A DNA stretch of 12,649 bases from Candidatus Omnitrophota bacterium (GTDB lineage Bacteria; Omnitrophota; Gorgyraeia; Zapsychrales; Zapsychraceae): positions 1 to 12,649 of the forward strand of contig DAOWBD010000014.1 of the NCBI GenBank assembly GCA_030634235.1. The letters are read 5' to 3'. A program made the position numbers and the translations under genes. The notes beneath the pieces were generated by a model, which worked only from the letters and a program-made list of their open reading frames with translations, had not been told where the DNA came from and did not search any database. Positions 1 through 6,988 of this stretch are shown here, piece after piece. How positions within the stretch are numbered: the first letter of the stretch is position 1; every line of letters begins with the position of its first letter.

Positions 1-968
1 CCAAGGATAAACATCTCAAGAAACAGCACGAGCGCGACCGTTTCAATCGAATACAGGAAATGGCCCCCTTTCTTTCTGTTCTTAAAATATCCGGAGAACA
101 TGTAGATCAACGCGAATCCCGTGAAGATCCTCGTCAAGGATTTGAAATACTTTGGGTATTCCACAAACCAGCGAGAGAATAAATTATTCACCCCCTCCCC
201 CAGCGTCCTGAAGAACTCGCCGAAAGAGGCAAAAGACATGAAATAGTCTGAATATCCGGCTGTTACAACCGTCGTGGGGCGCAACCGCATGTCGAAATGA
301 TAAGACGCGCCCAAAAAGACCAGCAAGGACACGGCGTAAACGCATAAATATTTTCGGTTTTCTTTTCCCCGCCAGCTGGCCAAAAGGAGATTGTAGAGAG
401 GGATCATCGCGGCGATAAATGCCGGATAAGAAAACATTCCTAAAGCCGGCAGCAAAACGAGGACCAGTATATAGCGCCCGCTTTTTTTCTTCTGAAGCTC
501 TCTCTGGTTATAGAGGAACAAAAGGAATATTCCCACCAGCAACGTATCCATGGAATATTGTTTGAGCTCCGCAGAGTAATAGAGCATCATCCCCGACGCC
601 GGCCAGGAGCACACGAAAGCGAAATATTGCCACCGATCCTTAATGCCGTAACTGGCGATCTTCATCCACAGAAAGAATGTCGCCATCATACAGATGAACG
701 AAGGCAATCTCAGGCTCCAGAGACTGAAATCAAAGGCGCCGGAAAACTGCTGAATGAGAAATAGATAGGCCCTCGGAAACACTTGGAACGCCGTCAGCGG
801 TTCGCTAAACATCTGCGCCGGCGAATACCTCTCGACGCTCCTGAAAACAGCTTCCTCATCGTTCCACAAAGGCCTCTGGTAGAATAAATGAAGGGAACAA
901 AGAAAAATATACCAAACCGCAATAATAGAAATAGCTGCCAAGAAAATCCTGGATCCTTGTTTACCCAT
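1..968 (-). CDS. Multi-pass membrane glycosyltransferase, GT-C/GT39-like (3' end beyond window)
   Basis: This open frame of 322 codons runs off the left edge, so the C-terminus is missing. The start is an ATG preceded by an AAGGGGGG purine stretch and lies 3 bases after the stop of the SGNH gene, so the two are probably co-translated. The visible product has a hydrophobic segment at residues 8-28 and further hydrophobic stretches near 87-104, 113-130, 142-153, 166-197, 207-222, 281-293 and 307-322. Between the first two lies LWNDEEAVF (34-42), an acidic pair in the first extracytoplasmic loop as in GT-C fold (PMT/ArnT, GT39-like) enzymes, where the aspartate is catalytic. AELKQYSMD (133-141) resembles the family's second conserved loop. 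Such enzymes move sugars from polyprenyl-phosphate carriers onto envelope acceptors. Donor and acceptor cannot be told here. The GT-C fold is likely; the exact family is uncertain. Confidence 0.75.
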   Translation of the reverse strand, partial: MGKQGSRIFLAAISIIAVWYIFLCSLHLFYQRPLWNDEEAVFRSVERYSPAQMFSEPLTAFQVFPRAYLFLIQQFSGAFDFSLWSLRLPSFICMMATFFLWMKIASYGIKDRWQYFAFVCSWPASGMMLYYSAELKQYSMDTLLVGIFLLFLYNQRELQKKKSGRYILVLVLLPALGMFSYPAFIAAMIPLYNLLLASWRGKENRKYLCVYAVSLLVFLGASYHFDMRLRPTTVVTAGYSDYFMSFASFGEFFRTLGEGVNNLFSRWFVEYPKYFKSLTRIFTGFALIYMFSGYFKNRKKGGHFLYSIETVALVLFLEMFIL

Positions 969-971
969 GCC

Positions 972-2243
972 TCAATTGCCCCCCTTGTCTGAAGATTGAC
1001 CGACCGCAACATTCTCCCCATTAAGTGTCAAAAATGTTGCCAGCGAACGGTCCGTTATCATATCCTTAAAAAGAACTTCCGACACGATCTTATGCCCGGC
1101 TTCCGTCAGATGCCCGTCGCGGCTAAAGTACAGCCCCCTAGCCTTGTTATTTTCAAAATCACCGAGGAGGTCCAGGAACCGAATATCATTGCTTCGGCTG
1201 AAATCGTCTAACAAGCCATTAAAATAAGTGCCCATATGTTTTTGAATATACAAACTGACATGTTCCCCGTAGCTGTCCAATTCAAGCTGGACTTCCATTG
1301 GAACATAAACCATCCGGAATTCAACTCCCCGACTTTCCACCTCTTCCTTTAACGCAAGAAGACATTTCTGCGTGTATCCCAAAGCCTTCTCCCGGAAAGA
1401 ATCATTCTTCGACAAGACATGATCAGGGTTGAGAATAAAGAACTGATCACCCGTGCCGTATTGATCGGCCCGTATCATTTTCTGGTTAAAGTCGGAAGCC
1501 TTCTTCATATTGTAAAACTTCACGTAGAAATATTCGAAAGCGCGGCTCTTATCAATAAGGAATCTCTTCAACCGGTATCCTAAAGGATGTCCGTTAAGGC
1601 TATTGGCTTTCACGGACGGATGGTCAAAATATTTTTGCACGAAATAACGGTGGGTCTTAAGCGGCAATCCGTTCTCATCGAGAAGGCTTTTCGCTCTGGA
1701 TGTATTGTCCTCAAAGACATCATTAGCAAAAAGCTGGACGACCACCACGTCCGGCTCAAAGCGGGCCAGTTCCCTCTTAAAATAAAGGTAATAATTAAGC
1801 GGGGAATATCCCGACACTCCGGTGTTGAGGACTTCGGCCTTTTTATATTTTTTCCCGGAATAATTGTTCAGAAGATATTGCAGGCGCCCGCAAAAATTCT
1901 TGTCCCGCGAGACCTGAATGGCCTCGGTAAAAGAATCCCCCAAGATCAGGACGCGGAAAGTGTCTCTTTCTTTTTTGACAGCGATCTCGTCGCTTAAGAA
2001 CCCGAACGAATTGGTCCTGTGCTCGACGGTAATTCGATCGCCTTCCGTGTAATGATGTTGGAACGTGTTATTGCCGGAATGGACATAGGCCAAGAACTCG
2101 TCGGGCAGCCAGACAAACCGCTGGCGGTCGCAGGTCAGATGATAGATCCTTATGCCCGACTCGGCCAAGATAAAGCAGACGACAAGAACGAGAACAACTG
2201 CCGCCACCGTAAATTTTCTTTTTCTTTTTTGGGACGTTTCCAT
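972..2243 (-). CDS. Membrane-anchored SGNH/GDSL-family hydrolase
   Basis: A 423-residue protein with a basic N-terminus and one hydrophobic helix (about 11-28), consistent with an inner-membrane anchor and a periplasmic catalytic domain. The SGNH blocks are visible in order. Block I is LILGDSFTEAIQV with the nucleophile Ser104. Block II is NTGVSGYS with Gly142. Block III is FANDV with Asn174. Block V is SRDGHLTEAGH with Asp376 and His378. The protein is longer than simple GDSL esterases because of an insert between about 180 and 300. Enzymes of this layout remove or transfer acyl (often acetyl) groups on envelope glycans. No partner O-acyltransferase is visible in the window, so the substrate is unknown. 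It starts 22 bases after the phospholipase D gene behind a GGCGGGGAG ribosome-binding sequence that sits rather close to the ATG. It is followed after 3 bases by the glycosyltransferase, suggesting one operon for envelope glycan or lipid modification. Confidence 0.85.
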   Translation of the reverse strand: METSQKRKRKFTVAAVVLVLVVCFILAESGIRIYHLTCDRQRFVWLPDEFLAYVHSGNNTFQHHYTEGDRITVEHRTNSFGFLSDEIAVKKERDTFRVLILGDSFTEAIQVSRDKNFCGRLQYLLNNYSGKKYKKAEVLNTGVSGYSPLNYYLYFKRELARFEPDVVVVQLFANDVFEDNTSRAKSLLDENGLPLKTHRYFVQKYFDHPSVKANSLNGHPLGYRLKRFLIDKSRAFEYFYVKFYNMKKASDFNQKMIRADQYGTGDQFFILNPDHVLSKNDSFREKALGYTQKCLLALKEEVESRGVEFRMVYVPMEVQLELDSYGEHVSLYIQKHMGTYFNGLLDDFSRSNDIRFLDLLGDFENNKARGLYFSRDGHLTEAGHKIVSEVLFKDMITDRSLATFLTLNGENVAVGQSSDKGGN

Positions 2244-2265
2244 TACTCCCCGCCTTAAAGCATGA

Positions 2266-3993
2266 TTACATTAATCCCTCAACGACACCGAAAAATGATT
2301 TGAGCAGCCTGGCCTCGATCTCCGCGATGCTCAGCCCCATTTGCGGGAACGGCCCGACAGAATCGTAATGATCGTAGAAATCCTCATGATAAAACGGCAC
2401 TTCTTGCTTGCCTTCCTTTAATTGAAAACTCGACGTGTAGCGAAACGGCCAGACGTGCACGAACGGCACGGCATCCATCATATCATCGATCGTCCCGCTG
2501 ACATTCGAGACAATCGGGATTTCCTTTTTCTTTCCGATCGTCCAGCTGTTCTGCGGCGCCATGTCCCGGAGAATGTTTTCCTTGAGGGCCGCCGCTACTT
2601 TCTCATCGTGAATGACCAGGCCGACTTCCGTGTTCAGGTTTTTCGAACGCGGGTCCAGATTGAAGGACCCGATCCACGCGATTTTGTCGTCGAAAATGTA
2701 GGACTTCGCGTGAATACACGCAAAATATTTATCGGACCGTTTGACAGCAGCGATCGGCTTGATCATTTTATCCTCATCGGCCGGGGCGGGTTTGAACTCG
2801 AAGATCCGCCACCGGAAATTCTTCACGTATTTCTTTTTATTCTTGAACGAGAACGCGTAGGCATGGACATGATCGCCCGCCGCGAGGCTGTTGCTTGAAA
2901 CAAGGATCTCAATGCCAGGCCGGTTGCGCCGGATACGCTTGAAGATCTTCGAGCCCTTCCTCTGAACAATCAAATAAGGCGTCTGCATGATAACGGAAGT
3001 TTCGGCCTCCTCTAAAAGGCTGAACAATGAGTCCGTGACCGCCGTCGTTTTATATTTTCCGATCTTTTCTTTCTTCCCCGGCTTGTCCACAACAAACTCG
3101 ACTTTGCCCGGCACGTGAAAACCTCTGTCAATAAAAGCCTTCTTGACGCAATCGTGGTCCGACGCGCACCGGTCCAGGTCGCCAAAGAACGCCTCAAAAT
3201 CCAGCCCCTGACTCCCGTTAAGATTATTCCCCGCCCCCTTCTCGATCAAACGGTGAATGTCGACCATGTCATCAGCGGCAACGGAAAACTCGAAGTTCCA
3301 GTATTCCATAAATGAATCGGTCATCGACCGAACCACCGGGCCGACAACCAAGACATCCCGATCCTTGAAATTCCTGTCGACACCGCGGTCATAATAATCG
3401 TCTTCGATATTCCGGCCGCCTGTGATCCCGATCCTGTCGTCAATAACAACGATCTTATTGTGCATCCGCCTGTTGGTTTTCTTAAAATCAAGGCCGTATC
3501 CTTTTAGCAAGTGCAACGTCGAGGGCCGGATCTTCTGGGCGATCGGATTGTACACCTTGAACTCTATATTCGGATGGATCGTCGCGAGATAAGCAATGTT
3601 ATTCAGGTTCTTGTCAAGCGTCAGGTAGTCGACCATGAGCTTGATCTTCACGCCTCTTTCCGCCGCTTTGACCAGCTCTTTAGTAACAAACCGTCCGGTC
3701 TCGTCATTCGTCCAGATAAACGTCTGAATGTAGATCGCCTTTTGCGCCGCGCGGATCAGATAGATCCTCGCTAAAAGCGCTTCGTCGCCGACATTAAGAA
3801 TACTGATGTGATGGGTATCATTTTGAAAAGTTTGACGGACCGGCCCCTCGAACGGAGAACCGGAGAACAACACGTCTTCATAAATATGCAGGTCTTCAAC
3901 GGGCACTACTGGCACCTGGGAAGAATGATAGCTGCAGGAAAGTGAAAATAAACTTAAGAAAACAATGAGGAAACATTTCGTGATTTTGGGCAT
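2266..3993 (-). CDS. Phospholipase D / cardiolipin synthase-like lipoprotein (ClsC-like)
   Basis: A 575-residue protein with two complete HKD motifs of the phospholipase D superfamily. The first is MHNKIVVIDD (His178, Lys180, Asp185) followed by GITGGRNIEDDYY. The second is IHAKSYIFDD (His428, Lys430, Asp435) followed by GSFNLDPRSKNLNTEVG. The GGRNI and FNLDPRS...NTE signatures are those of ClsC/YmdC-type cardiolipin synthases, which condense phosphatidylglycerol with a second phospholipid. The N-terminus is a lipoprotein-like signal with Cys20 after FSLS, an atypical lipobox because Ser is at -3. The region between the two halves (about 240-310) carries a close cysteine pair, Cys276 and Cys282, that could form a disulphide in the periplasm. 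The C-terminal tail after about 490 is not recognised. It is the first gene of a three-gene unit downstream of a good promoter. Phospholipase, cardiolipin synthase or another phosphatidyl transfer all remain possible. Confidence 0.87.
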   Translation of the reverse strand: MPKITKCFLIVFLSLFSLSCSYHSSQVPVVPVEDLHIYEDVLFSGSPFEGPVRQTFQNDTHHISILNVGDEALLARIYLIRAAQKAIYIQTFIWTNDETGRFVTKELVKAAERGVKIKLMVDYLTLDKNLNNIAYLATIHPNIEFKVYNPIAQKIRPSTLHLLKGYGLDFKKTNRRMHNKIVVIDDRIGITGGRNIEDDYYDRGVDRNFKDRDVLVVGPVVRSMTDSFMEYWNFEFSVAADDMVDIHRLIEKGAGNNLNGSQGLDFEAFFGDLDRCASDHDCVKKAFIDRGFHVPGKVEFVVDKPGKKEKIGKYKTTAVTDSLFSLLEEAETSVIMQTPYLIVQRKGSKIFKRIRRNRPGIEILVSSNSLAAGDHVHAYAFSFKNKKKYVKNFRWRIFEFKPAPADEDKMIKPIAAVKRSDKYFACIHAKSYIFDDKIAWIGSFNLDPRSKNLNTEVGLVIHDEKVAAALKENILRDMAPQNSWTIGKKKEIPIVSNVSGTIDDMMDAVPFVHVWPFRYTSSFQLKEGKQEVPFYHEDFYDHYDSVGPFPQMGLSIAEIEARLLKSFFGVVEGLM

Positions 3994-4050
3994 ACTTTTA
4001 GATCAGACACCGAAACATCGACGATGATGTTATTAGAAGATTCATTGGCT

Positions 4051-4078
4051 ATTGTAACAAATTGGCATGACCGTTCAA
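4051..4078 (-). promoter_or_regulatory. Sigma70-type promoter for the phospholipase D operon
   Basis: On the minus strand, TTGAAC (4073-4078) and TACAAT (4051-4056) are separated by 16 bases. This is 5/6 agreement with both the -35 and the -10 consensus. It lies in the 92-base gap after the TreT stop codon and predicts a start near 4044 and a leader of about 50 bases before the ATG at 3993. It implies that the phospholipase D, SGNH hydrolase and glycosyltransferase genes form a unit separable from the TreT operon. No strong terminator was seen between them, so read-through from TreT is also possible. Confidence 0.6.
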
Positions 4079-4085
4079 CTGATAA

Positions 4086-5297
4086 TTATAAATTCAGGTT
4101 CGCGATCATAAGCGAGAGGTAATCGATAATATGCCTTGTAATGAGGAAGTTGTGCCGTGTAAACTCTTTCGCATTTTGTCCCATTTGCTTGGAAAATTCG
4201 GGATTGTTCAATAAGTATCGTATTCTATAGGCACAACCCTCAACAGAGTTAACAGTAAAACCGGTCTGCCCGTAAACGATCTGTACCGTAATACCGCCGA
4301 CAAAACCACCGATGACCGGCTTGCCCTTCCACATCGCCTCGGCAACGGTCAAACCGAAACCCTCTTTGAGCGACTTCTGTATGACAACCGTCGCCGCTCG
4401 CTGCAGGGCGTTGATCTCAATGTTTGCATCCGGCGGCAGGTCGAGAATAAATATATCCTTGTCCTTTTCCGCAGCATTCTCGACATCAATAAGGACTTGC
4501 GCCCCTTCCGGGTCATCCGCCGCGCCGCCGCCAGCCAGGACCAGACAGCAGTCATTGTATTTCTTGACCATTTTATAGGATTCGATAACACCAACAGGAT
4601 CCTTAAACCGGTCAAACCGAGAAACCTGCAGGATCATCGGTTTATCTTCGGGAATATTATATTTCCGTAAAACACCCCGAACCTCATCCTCCGTAAGCTC
4701 TTTATTTTTATCACTCAATGGATCGATCGACGGGTAAACAAGATACTGCGGAATATTTAATTTTCGAGCAAATCCCGGCAAAGAAAGTATAGCGCCGTCA
4801 TATTTCGAGACGTAACTTTTAAGAAAGTTCCATACGTTCCTTTGAGGGCGGGAAGCATCGATATGGCACCGCCACAGCCATTTAGATTGTTTCTTCTTTT
4901 TGTAGATCAATGGCGCAGGTTGCGGATCATGAATGATAACCATATCCGCATTTAAATCCATCTTTCTTCCGTTCTTCTTATTTATTTTCAGATAGGCATC
5001 ATACATTTCTGAAGTAATAACCTGCGCCTGCCCTTGAAGCGCATTATGAAAGGCCTTCGTAACCTGATAAAACTCCGGCGACCCTTCAATGACATCCCAT
5101 TGGGTATCAACGCCCAGATCCTGGAATAATGGAACAAGCCGATGAAGCATTTCAGCAACCCCTCCGCCCCATCGCGTCGAATTGACATGTAAAAGCGTTT
5201 TTCCTTTAAGCCGCTCGGAAATCCTATGGCCAAGATCTACGATCCCTGAAGGGGCAATGTCCCGATAAGCTTCCCATGTCATTTTATGATTATCCAT
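4086..5297 (-). CDS. treT: Trehalose synthase, TreT-type GT4 glycosyltransferase
   Basis: A 403-residue retaining GT-B glycosyltransferase of family 4. Features that match TreT are the early LLHVNSTRWGGGVAEML (35-51), which forms the Gly-rich acceptor/donor loop; HDPQPAPLI (123-131); WRCHIDASRP (142-151); SRFDRFKDP (226-234), the donor-domain start; and KEGFGLTVAEAMWKGKPV (311-328), which contains the E-x7-E pair Glu312/Glu320. TreT joins the glucose of a nucleotide-diphospho-glucose to free glucose to give alpha,alpha-trehalose in one step, and can run in reverse. It is cytoplasmic; there is no signal or membrane segment. The ATG is preceded by GGAGG with 5-base spacing and overlaps the upstream gene's TAA by 8 bases, so the two are translationally coupled. 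No trehalose phosphatase, trehalase or transporter is seen in the window. A different NDP-sugar or acceptor cannot be excluded from sequence. Confidence 0.8.
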   Translation of the reverse strand: MDNHKMTWEAYRDIAPSGIVDLGHRISERLKGKTLLHVNSTRWGGGVAEMLHRLVPLFQDLGVDTQWDVIEGSPEFYQVTKAFHNALQGQAQVITSEMYDAYLKINKKNGRKMDLNADMVIIHDPQPAPLIYKKKKQSKWLWRCHIDASRPQRNVWNFLKSYVSKYDGAILSLPGFARKLNIPQYLVYPSIDPLSDKNKELTEDEVRGVLRKYNIPEDKPMILQVSRFDRFKDPVGVIESYKMVKKYNDCCLVLAGGGAADDPEGAQVLIDVENAAEKDKDIFILDLPPDANIEINALQRAATVVIQKSLKEGFGLTVAEAMWKGKPVIGGFVGGITVQIVYGQTGFTVNSVEGCAYRIRYLLNNPEFSKQMGQNAKEFTRHNFLITRHIIDYLSLMIANLNL

Positions 5298-5952
5298 TCT
5301 TCCCTCCGCTCAATTGAAGCTCATCATCACACAATGAAAGTATTTTCGCCCGAAGCCCTTCCAGACTGTACATATAGGAATCAACTTGCTCCACTTTATC
5401 CGCCAGAGATTTCCGGTCGAGAACTTCTTCAAACCATATGGCAAAATCACTCCGTCCTTTACGCACACGAAACCTCGCCTCAAAAACATGGTTGTATATA
5501 GCGCTTGCATCCACAACAGCCAAAGCATCTCTGAATTCCGCCAAGTTTTTGACCTCGATCTGAGTAGGAATTTCAATGATCCTTGACTTCATTAAATAAA
5601 ATGGCTGTCCGGAAATAACGGAAGGATTGGCCTTGATCGACGACAGATGCGCGTCGATTACCTCGACCAATTCATTGCGGATATCCTCTAGATTTTTGTT
5701 CTTGGCAGGCGTGATCGCCGATAATTTCTCCGCAAGGATCCTATCCCTCACTTGCATAACAACCCAATTGGCAAAATCATTCGGGTAAGGCCCAACGATA
5801 TAAAAATGGCGTAGAAAGCAGCTATGCATATGATAGTAAATGGAGTCAATCGAGGCCTCTTCGATGAGATCCATCAACATCACCTCATCATCTGCTTTCT
5901 TCCCGGTGAGTTCTTTTATTTCCACACAATTTGTAAAAGTAAATTCTTTCAT
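5290..5952 (-). CDS. DUF5752-like protein, tandemly duplicated, coupled to TreT
   Basis: A 220-residue soluble protein with no signal peptide, membrane segment or catalytic motif that I recognise; it resembles DUF5752 proteins. It consists of two related halves (about 4-104 and 118-212). Matching stretches are IDSIYYH (35-41) with ASAIYNH (149-155), NDFANWV (58-64) with SDFAIWF (168-174), AEKLSAI (74-80) with ADKVEQV (184-190), and NLEDIRNELVEVID (87-100) with SLEGLRAKILSLCD (196-209). Each half appears mainly helical with a conserved aromatic/His face. The start ATG has GAGGGG just upstream, and the stop codon lies inside the first codons of treT, so the two products are probably made together. 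A role as a partner, scaffold or regulator of the trehalose synthase is inference from this coupling. A binding function for a carbohydrate or nucleotide is equally possible. Confidence 0.75.
   Translation of the reverse strand: MKEFTFTNCVEIKELTGKKADDEVMLMDLIEEASIDSIYYHMHSCFLRHFYIVGPYPNDFANWVVMQVRDRILAEKLSAITPAKNKNLEDIRNELVEVIDAHLSSIKANPSVISGQPFYLMKSRIIEIPTQIEVKNLAEFRDALAVVDASAIYNHVFEARFRVRKGRSDFAIWFEEVLDRKSLADKVEQVDSYMYSLEGLRAKILSLCDDELQLSGGKNG
5301..5307 (-). promoter_or_regulatory. Shine-Dalgarno sequence deciding the treT start
   Basis: On the minus strand this reads GGAGGGA, 5 bases (from GGAGG) before the ATG at 5297, and it lies inside the end of the DUF5752-like gene. It supports this ATG over the in-frame ATG five codons later. 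Confidence 0.6.
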
Positions 5953-6044
5953 GCCGCCCCTCTTTATTGTTTACAAACAGACCATACACCACGCACAAAA
6001 TAAAAGCGGAGTAGATTCGCCCTGACATCGGGATTCTAAGAGTA

Positions 6045-6072
6045 TTTATAACATAAACTCTTTAGGAGTCAA
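6045..6072 (-). promoter_or_regulatory. Sigma70-type promoter for the DUF5752-treT operon
   Basis: On the minus strand, TTGACT (6067-6072) and TATAAA (6045-6050) are separated by 16 bases. This is 5/6 agreement at both elements. It sits directly downstream of the terminator at 6110-6147 and predicts a start near 6038 and a leader of about 85 bases before the ATG at 5952. I saw no convincing operator or riboswitch fold in the leader. Confidence 0.6.
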
Positions 6073-6109
6073 CAAGTTATACAATCCCGAATACCCTTCT
6101 TTGACGCAG

Positions 6110-6147
6110 AAAAAAGGTGCCGCCAAAAAATCGGTGACGCCTTTTTT
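6110..6147 (-). terminator. Intrinsic terminator of the GDSL esterase gene (symmetric, could act both ways)
   Basis: Arms 6110-6124 and 6133-6147 can form a 15-pair stem with one C-A mismatch and two G-T wobbles around an 8-base loop. The outer six pairs are A-T, so each strand ends in TTTTTT. It lies 39 bases after the GDSL stop codon on the minus strand and just upstream of the next promoter. Both neighbours are on the minus strand, so the plus-strand direction has no obvious sense transcript to end. Confidence 0.8.
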
Positions 6148-6186
6148 ACGCAATGTAAAACCGGAATAAAAACCGAACCCCAGAAA

Positions 6187-6804
6187 TTATCGCCCCTGTA
6201 ATAAAGGTTTAACCGCCCGGGCAACGTTCCCGGCAAGGATCTTATGCCCGCGCGCGTTGGGATGGACACCGTCGACCCTCAGCCCCCAGTCTTTAATAAT
6301 CTCATCCATGGCATCTTCAATCAGAAGGATTTTCCTGCGATTGGCGATCTCGCGAAACCCTTGCAGGTATTTCGGCTCAAGCATGTTGGCCTCGCCGATC
6401 AGCAGCACAGCAACAGCCCCGGACTTTTGGATCTTCTCGACAATGAGATCATTGTTCGCAAGCGTCTTCTCGCGGGAAATCCCGAAGTAAGCATCATTGC
6501 CTCCGAACTGAACAATAACAAGCCGGGGGTTCTTATCCAAGACATCCTTCTTCAACCTTTTGAGGCCCTGCCCTGAAGACTCGCCGCTGACCCCCGTATT
6601 GATGATCTCCTCGCCGATTAAAAGCCCCAACTGATGCGGATAACTGTACGTTCTTTTTAATATATACCCTTCCGTAATGCTATCCCCAAAACAGATGATC
6701 GGGTTTTTGACAGGCACGGACCTGACGGTCGTCGGTAATACCAAATAATAAAGCCCCGCTCCAAAACAGATGCTTATCGCGAGAACAATGAGAAAACTTT
6801 TCAT
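6187..6804 (-). CDS. Secreted or membrane-anchored GDSL esterase (TesA/arylesterase-like)
   Basis: Taken from the ATG at 6804, the product is 205 residues. The frame extends 22 codons further to a TTG at 6870, but that TTG coincides with the -35 element of the proposed promoter, so the ATG is preferred. The first 20 or so residues (MKSFLIVLAISICFGAGLYY) form a signal or anchor helix, placing the enzyme in the periplasm or on the membrane. SGNH blocks are complete: ICFGDSITEGY (nucleophile Ser), NTGVSGESSGQG, QFGGNDAYFG, and VDGVHPNARGH with the catalytic Asp and His. Size and block spacing match the compact TesA/SGNH lipase type that cleaves thioesters, aryl or acyl esters. The natural substrate is unknown. 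It is monocistronic, bounded by its own promoter and a strong terminator, and divergent from the moxR operon. Confidence 0.85.
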   Translation of the reverse strand: MKSFLIVLAISICFGAGLYYLVLPTTVRSVPVKNPIICFGDSITEGYILKRTYSYPHQLGLLIGEEIINTGVSGESSGQGLKRLKKDVLDKNPRLVIVQFGGNDAYFGISREKTLANNDLIVEKIQKSGAVAVLLIGEANMLEPKYLQGFREIANRRKILLIEDAMDEIIKDWGLRVDGVHPNARGHKILAGNVARAVKPLLQGR

Positions 6805-6840
6805 TTTATAAGACCCGGTTGAGGTGTTGAAACATGTTTG

Positions 6841-6870
6841 AGTATACCACTGGGAATTCTTATAAATCAA
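6841..6870 (-). promoter_or_regulatory. Sigma70-type promoter for the GDSL esterase
   Basis: On the minus strand, TTGATT (6865-6870) and TATACT (6841-6846) are separated by 18 bases. The predicted start near 6835 gives a leader of about 30 bases to the ATG at 6804. The ribosome-binding site is weak (GGGT only). Confidence 0.5.
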
Positions 6871-6988
6871 ACACTATTTGGCAGGGTTTTCTTTGAATAA
6901 GAGATCGAGGGTTCATCATTTTTCTGTTTACATAAAAATCCTATTATGCTAACTTGAAAAAGTCACCCATAACAAGAAAGGCCTCCTT
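6871..6988 (+). promoter_or_regulatory. Divergent control region upstream of the moxR operon
   Basis: AT-rich sequence between the divergent GDSL promoter and moxR. Two imperfect plus-strand promoter readings are possible: TTTACA (6927-6932) with TAACTT (6950-6955) at 17-base spacing, or TATTAT (6942-6947) with a poor TTTTCT -35 at 6920-6925. I cannot choose between them. AAAGG at 6977-6981 is the Shine-Dalgarno sequence, 7 bases before the ATG. Confidence 0.35.

Noticed and set aside
794..1021. 75-codon minus-strand frame
   Set aside because: It overlaps the start of the GT-C gene and the end of the SGNH gene in another frame. The GT-C frame is open to the window edge and carries the family motifs.
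1587..1997. 136-codon plus-strand open frame
   Set aside because: Antisense to the SGNH hydrolase, no plausible ribosome-binding site, and no domain. The minus-strand frame carries all the conserved blocks.
2422..2898. 158-codon plus-strand open frame
   Set aside because: It lies wholly antisense to the phospholipase D gene, including near its second HKD motif, and its Arg/Asp/Val-rich product matches nothing recognisable. It is a frame shadow of a GC-rich gene.
4015..4030. Short inverted repeat centred on CATCGACGATG in the phospholipase D leader
   Set aside because: A five-base half-site with a one-base centre is expected by chance at this length, and no second copy was seen near the other promoters.
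6805..6870. Upstream TTG start extending the GDSL esterase by 22 codons
   Set aside because: The extension overlaps the -35 and -10 elements, and it would put a polar stretch ahead of a normal signal helix. The ATG at 6804 is more likely.
6977..6988. Small hairpin AAGG-CCT-CCTT that could hide the moxR ribosome-binding site; CCTCCTT also equals the usual anti-Shine-Dalgarno sequence
   Set aside because: Only four pairs with a three-base loop. Too weak to claim regulation without conservation data.
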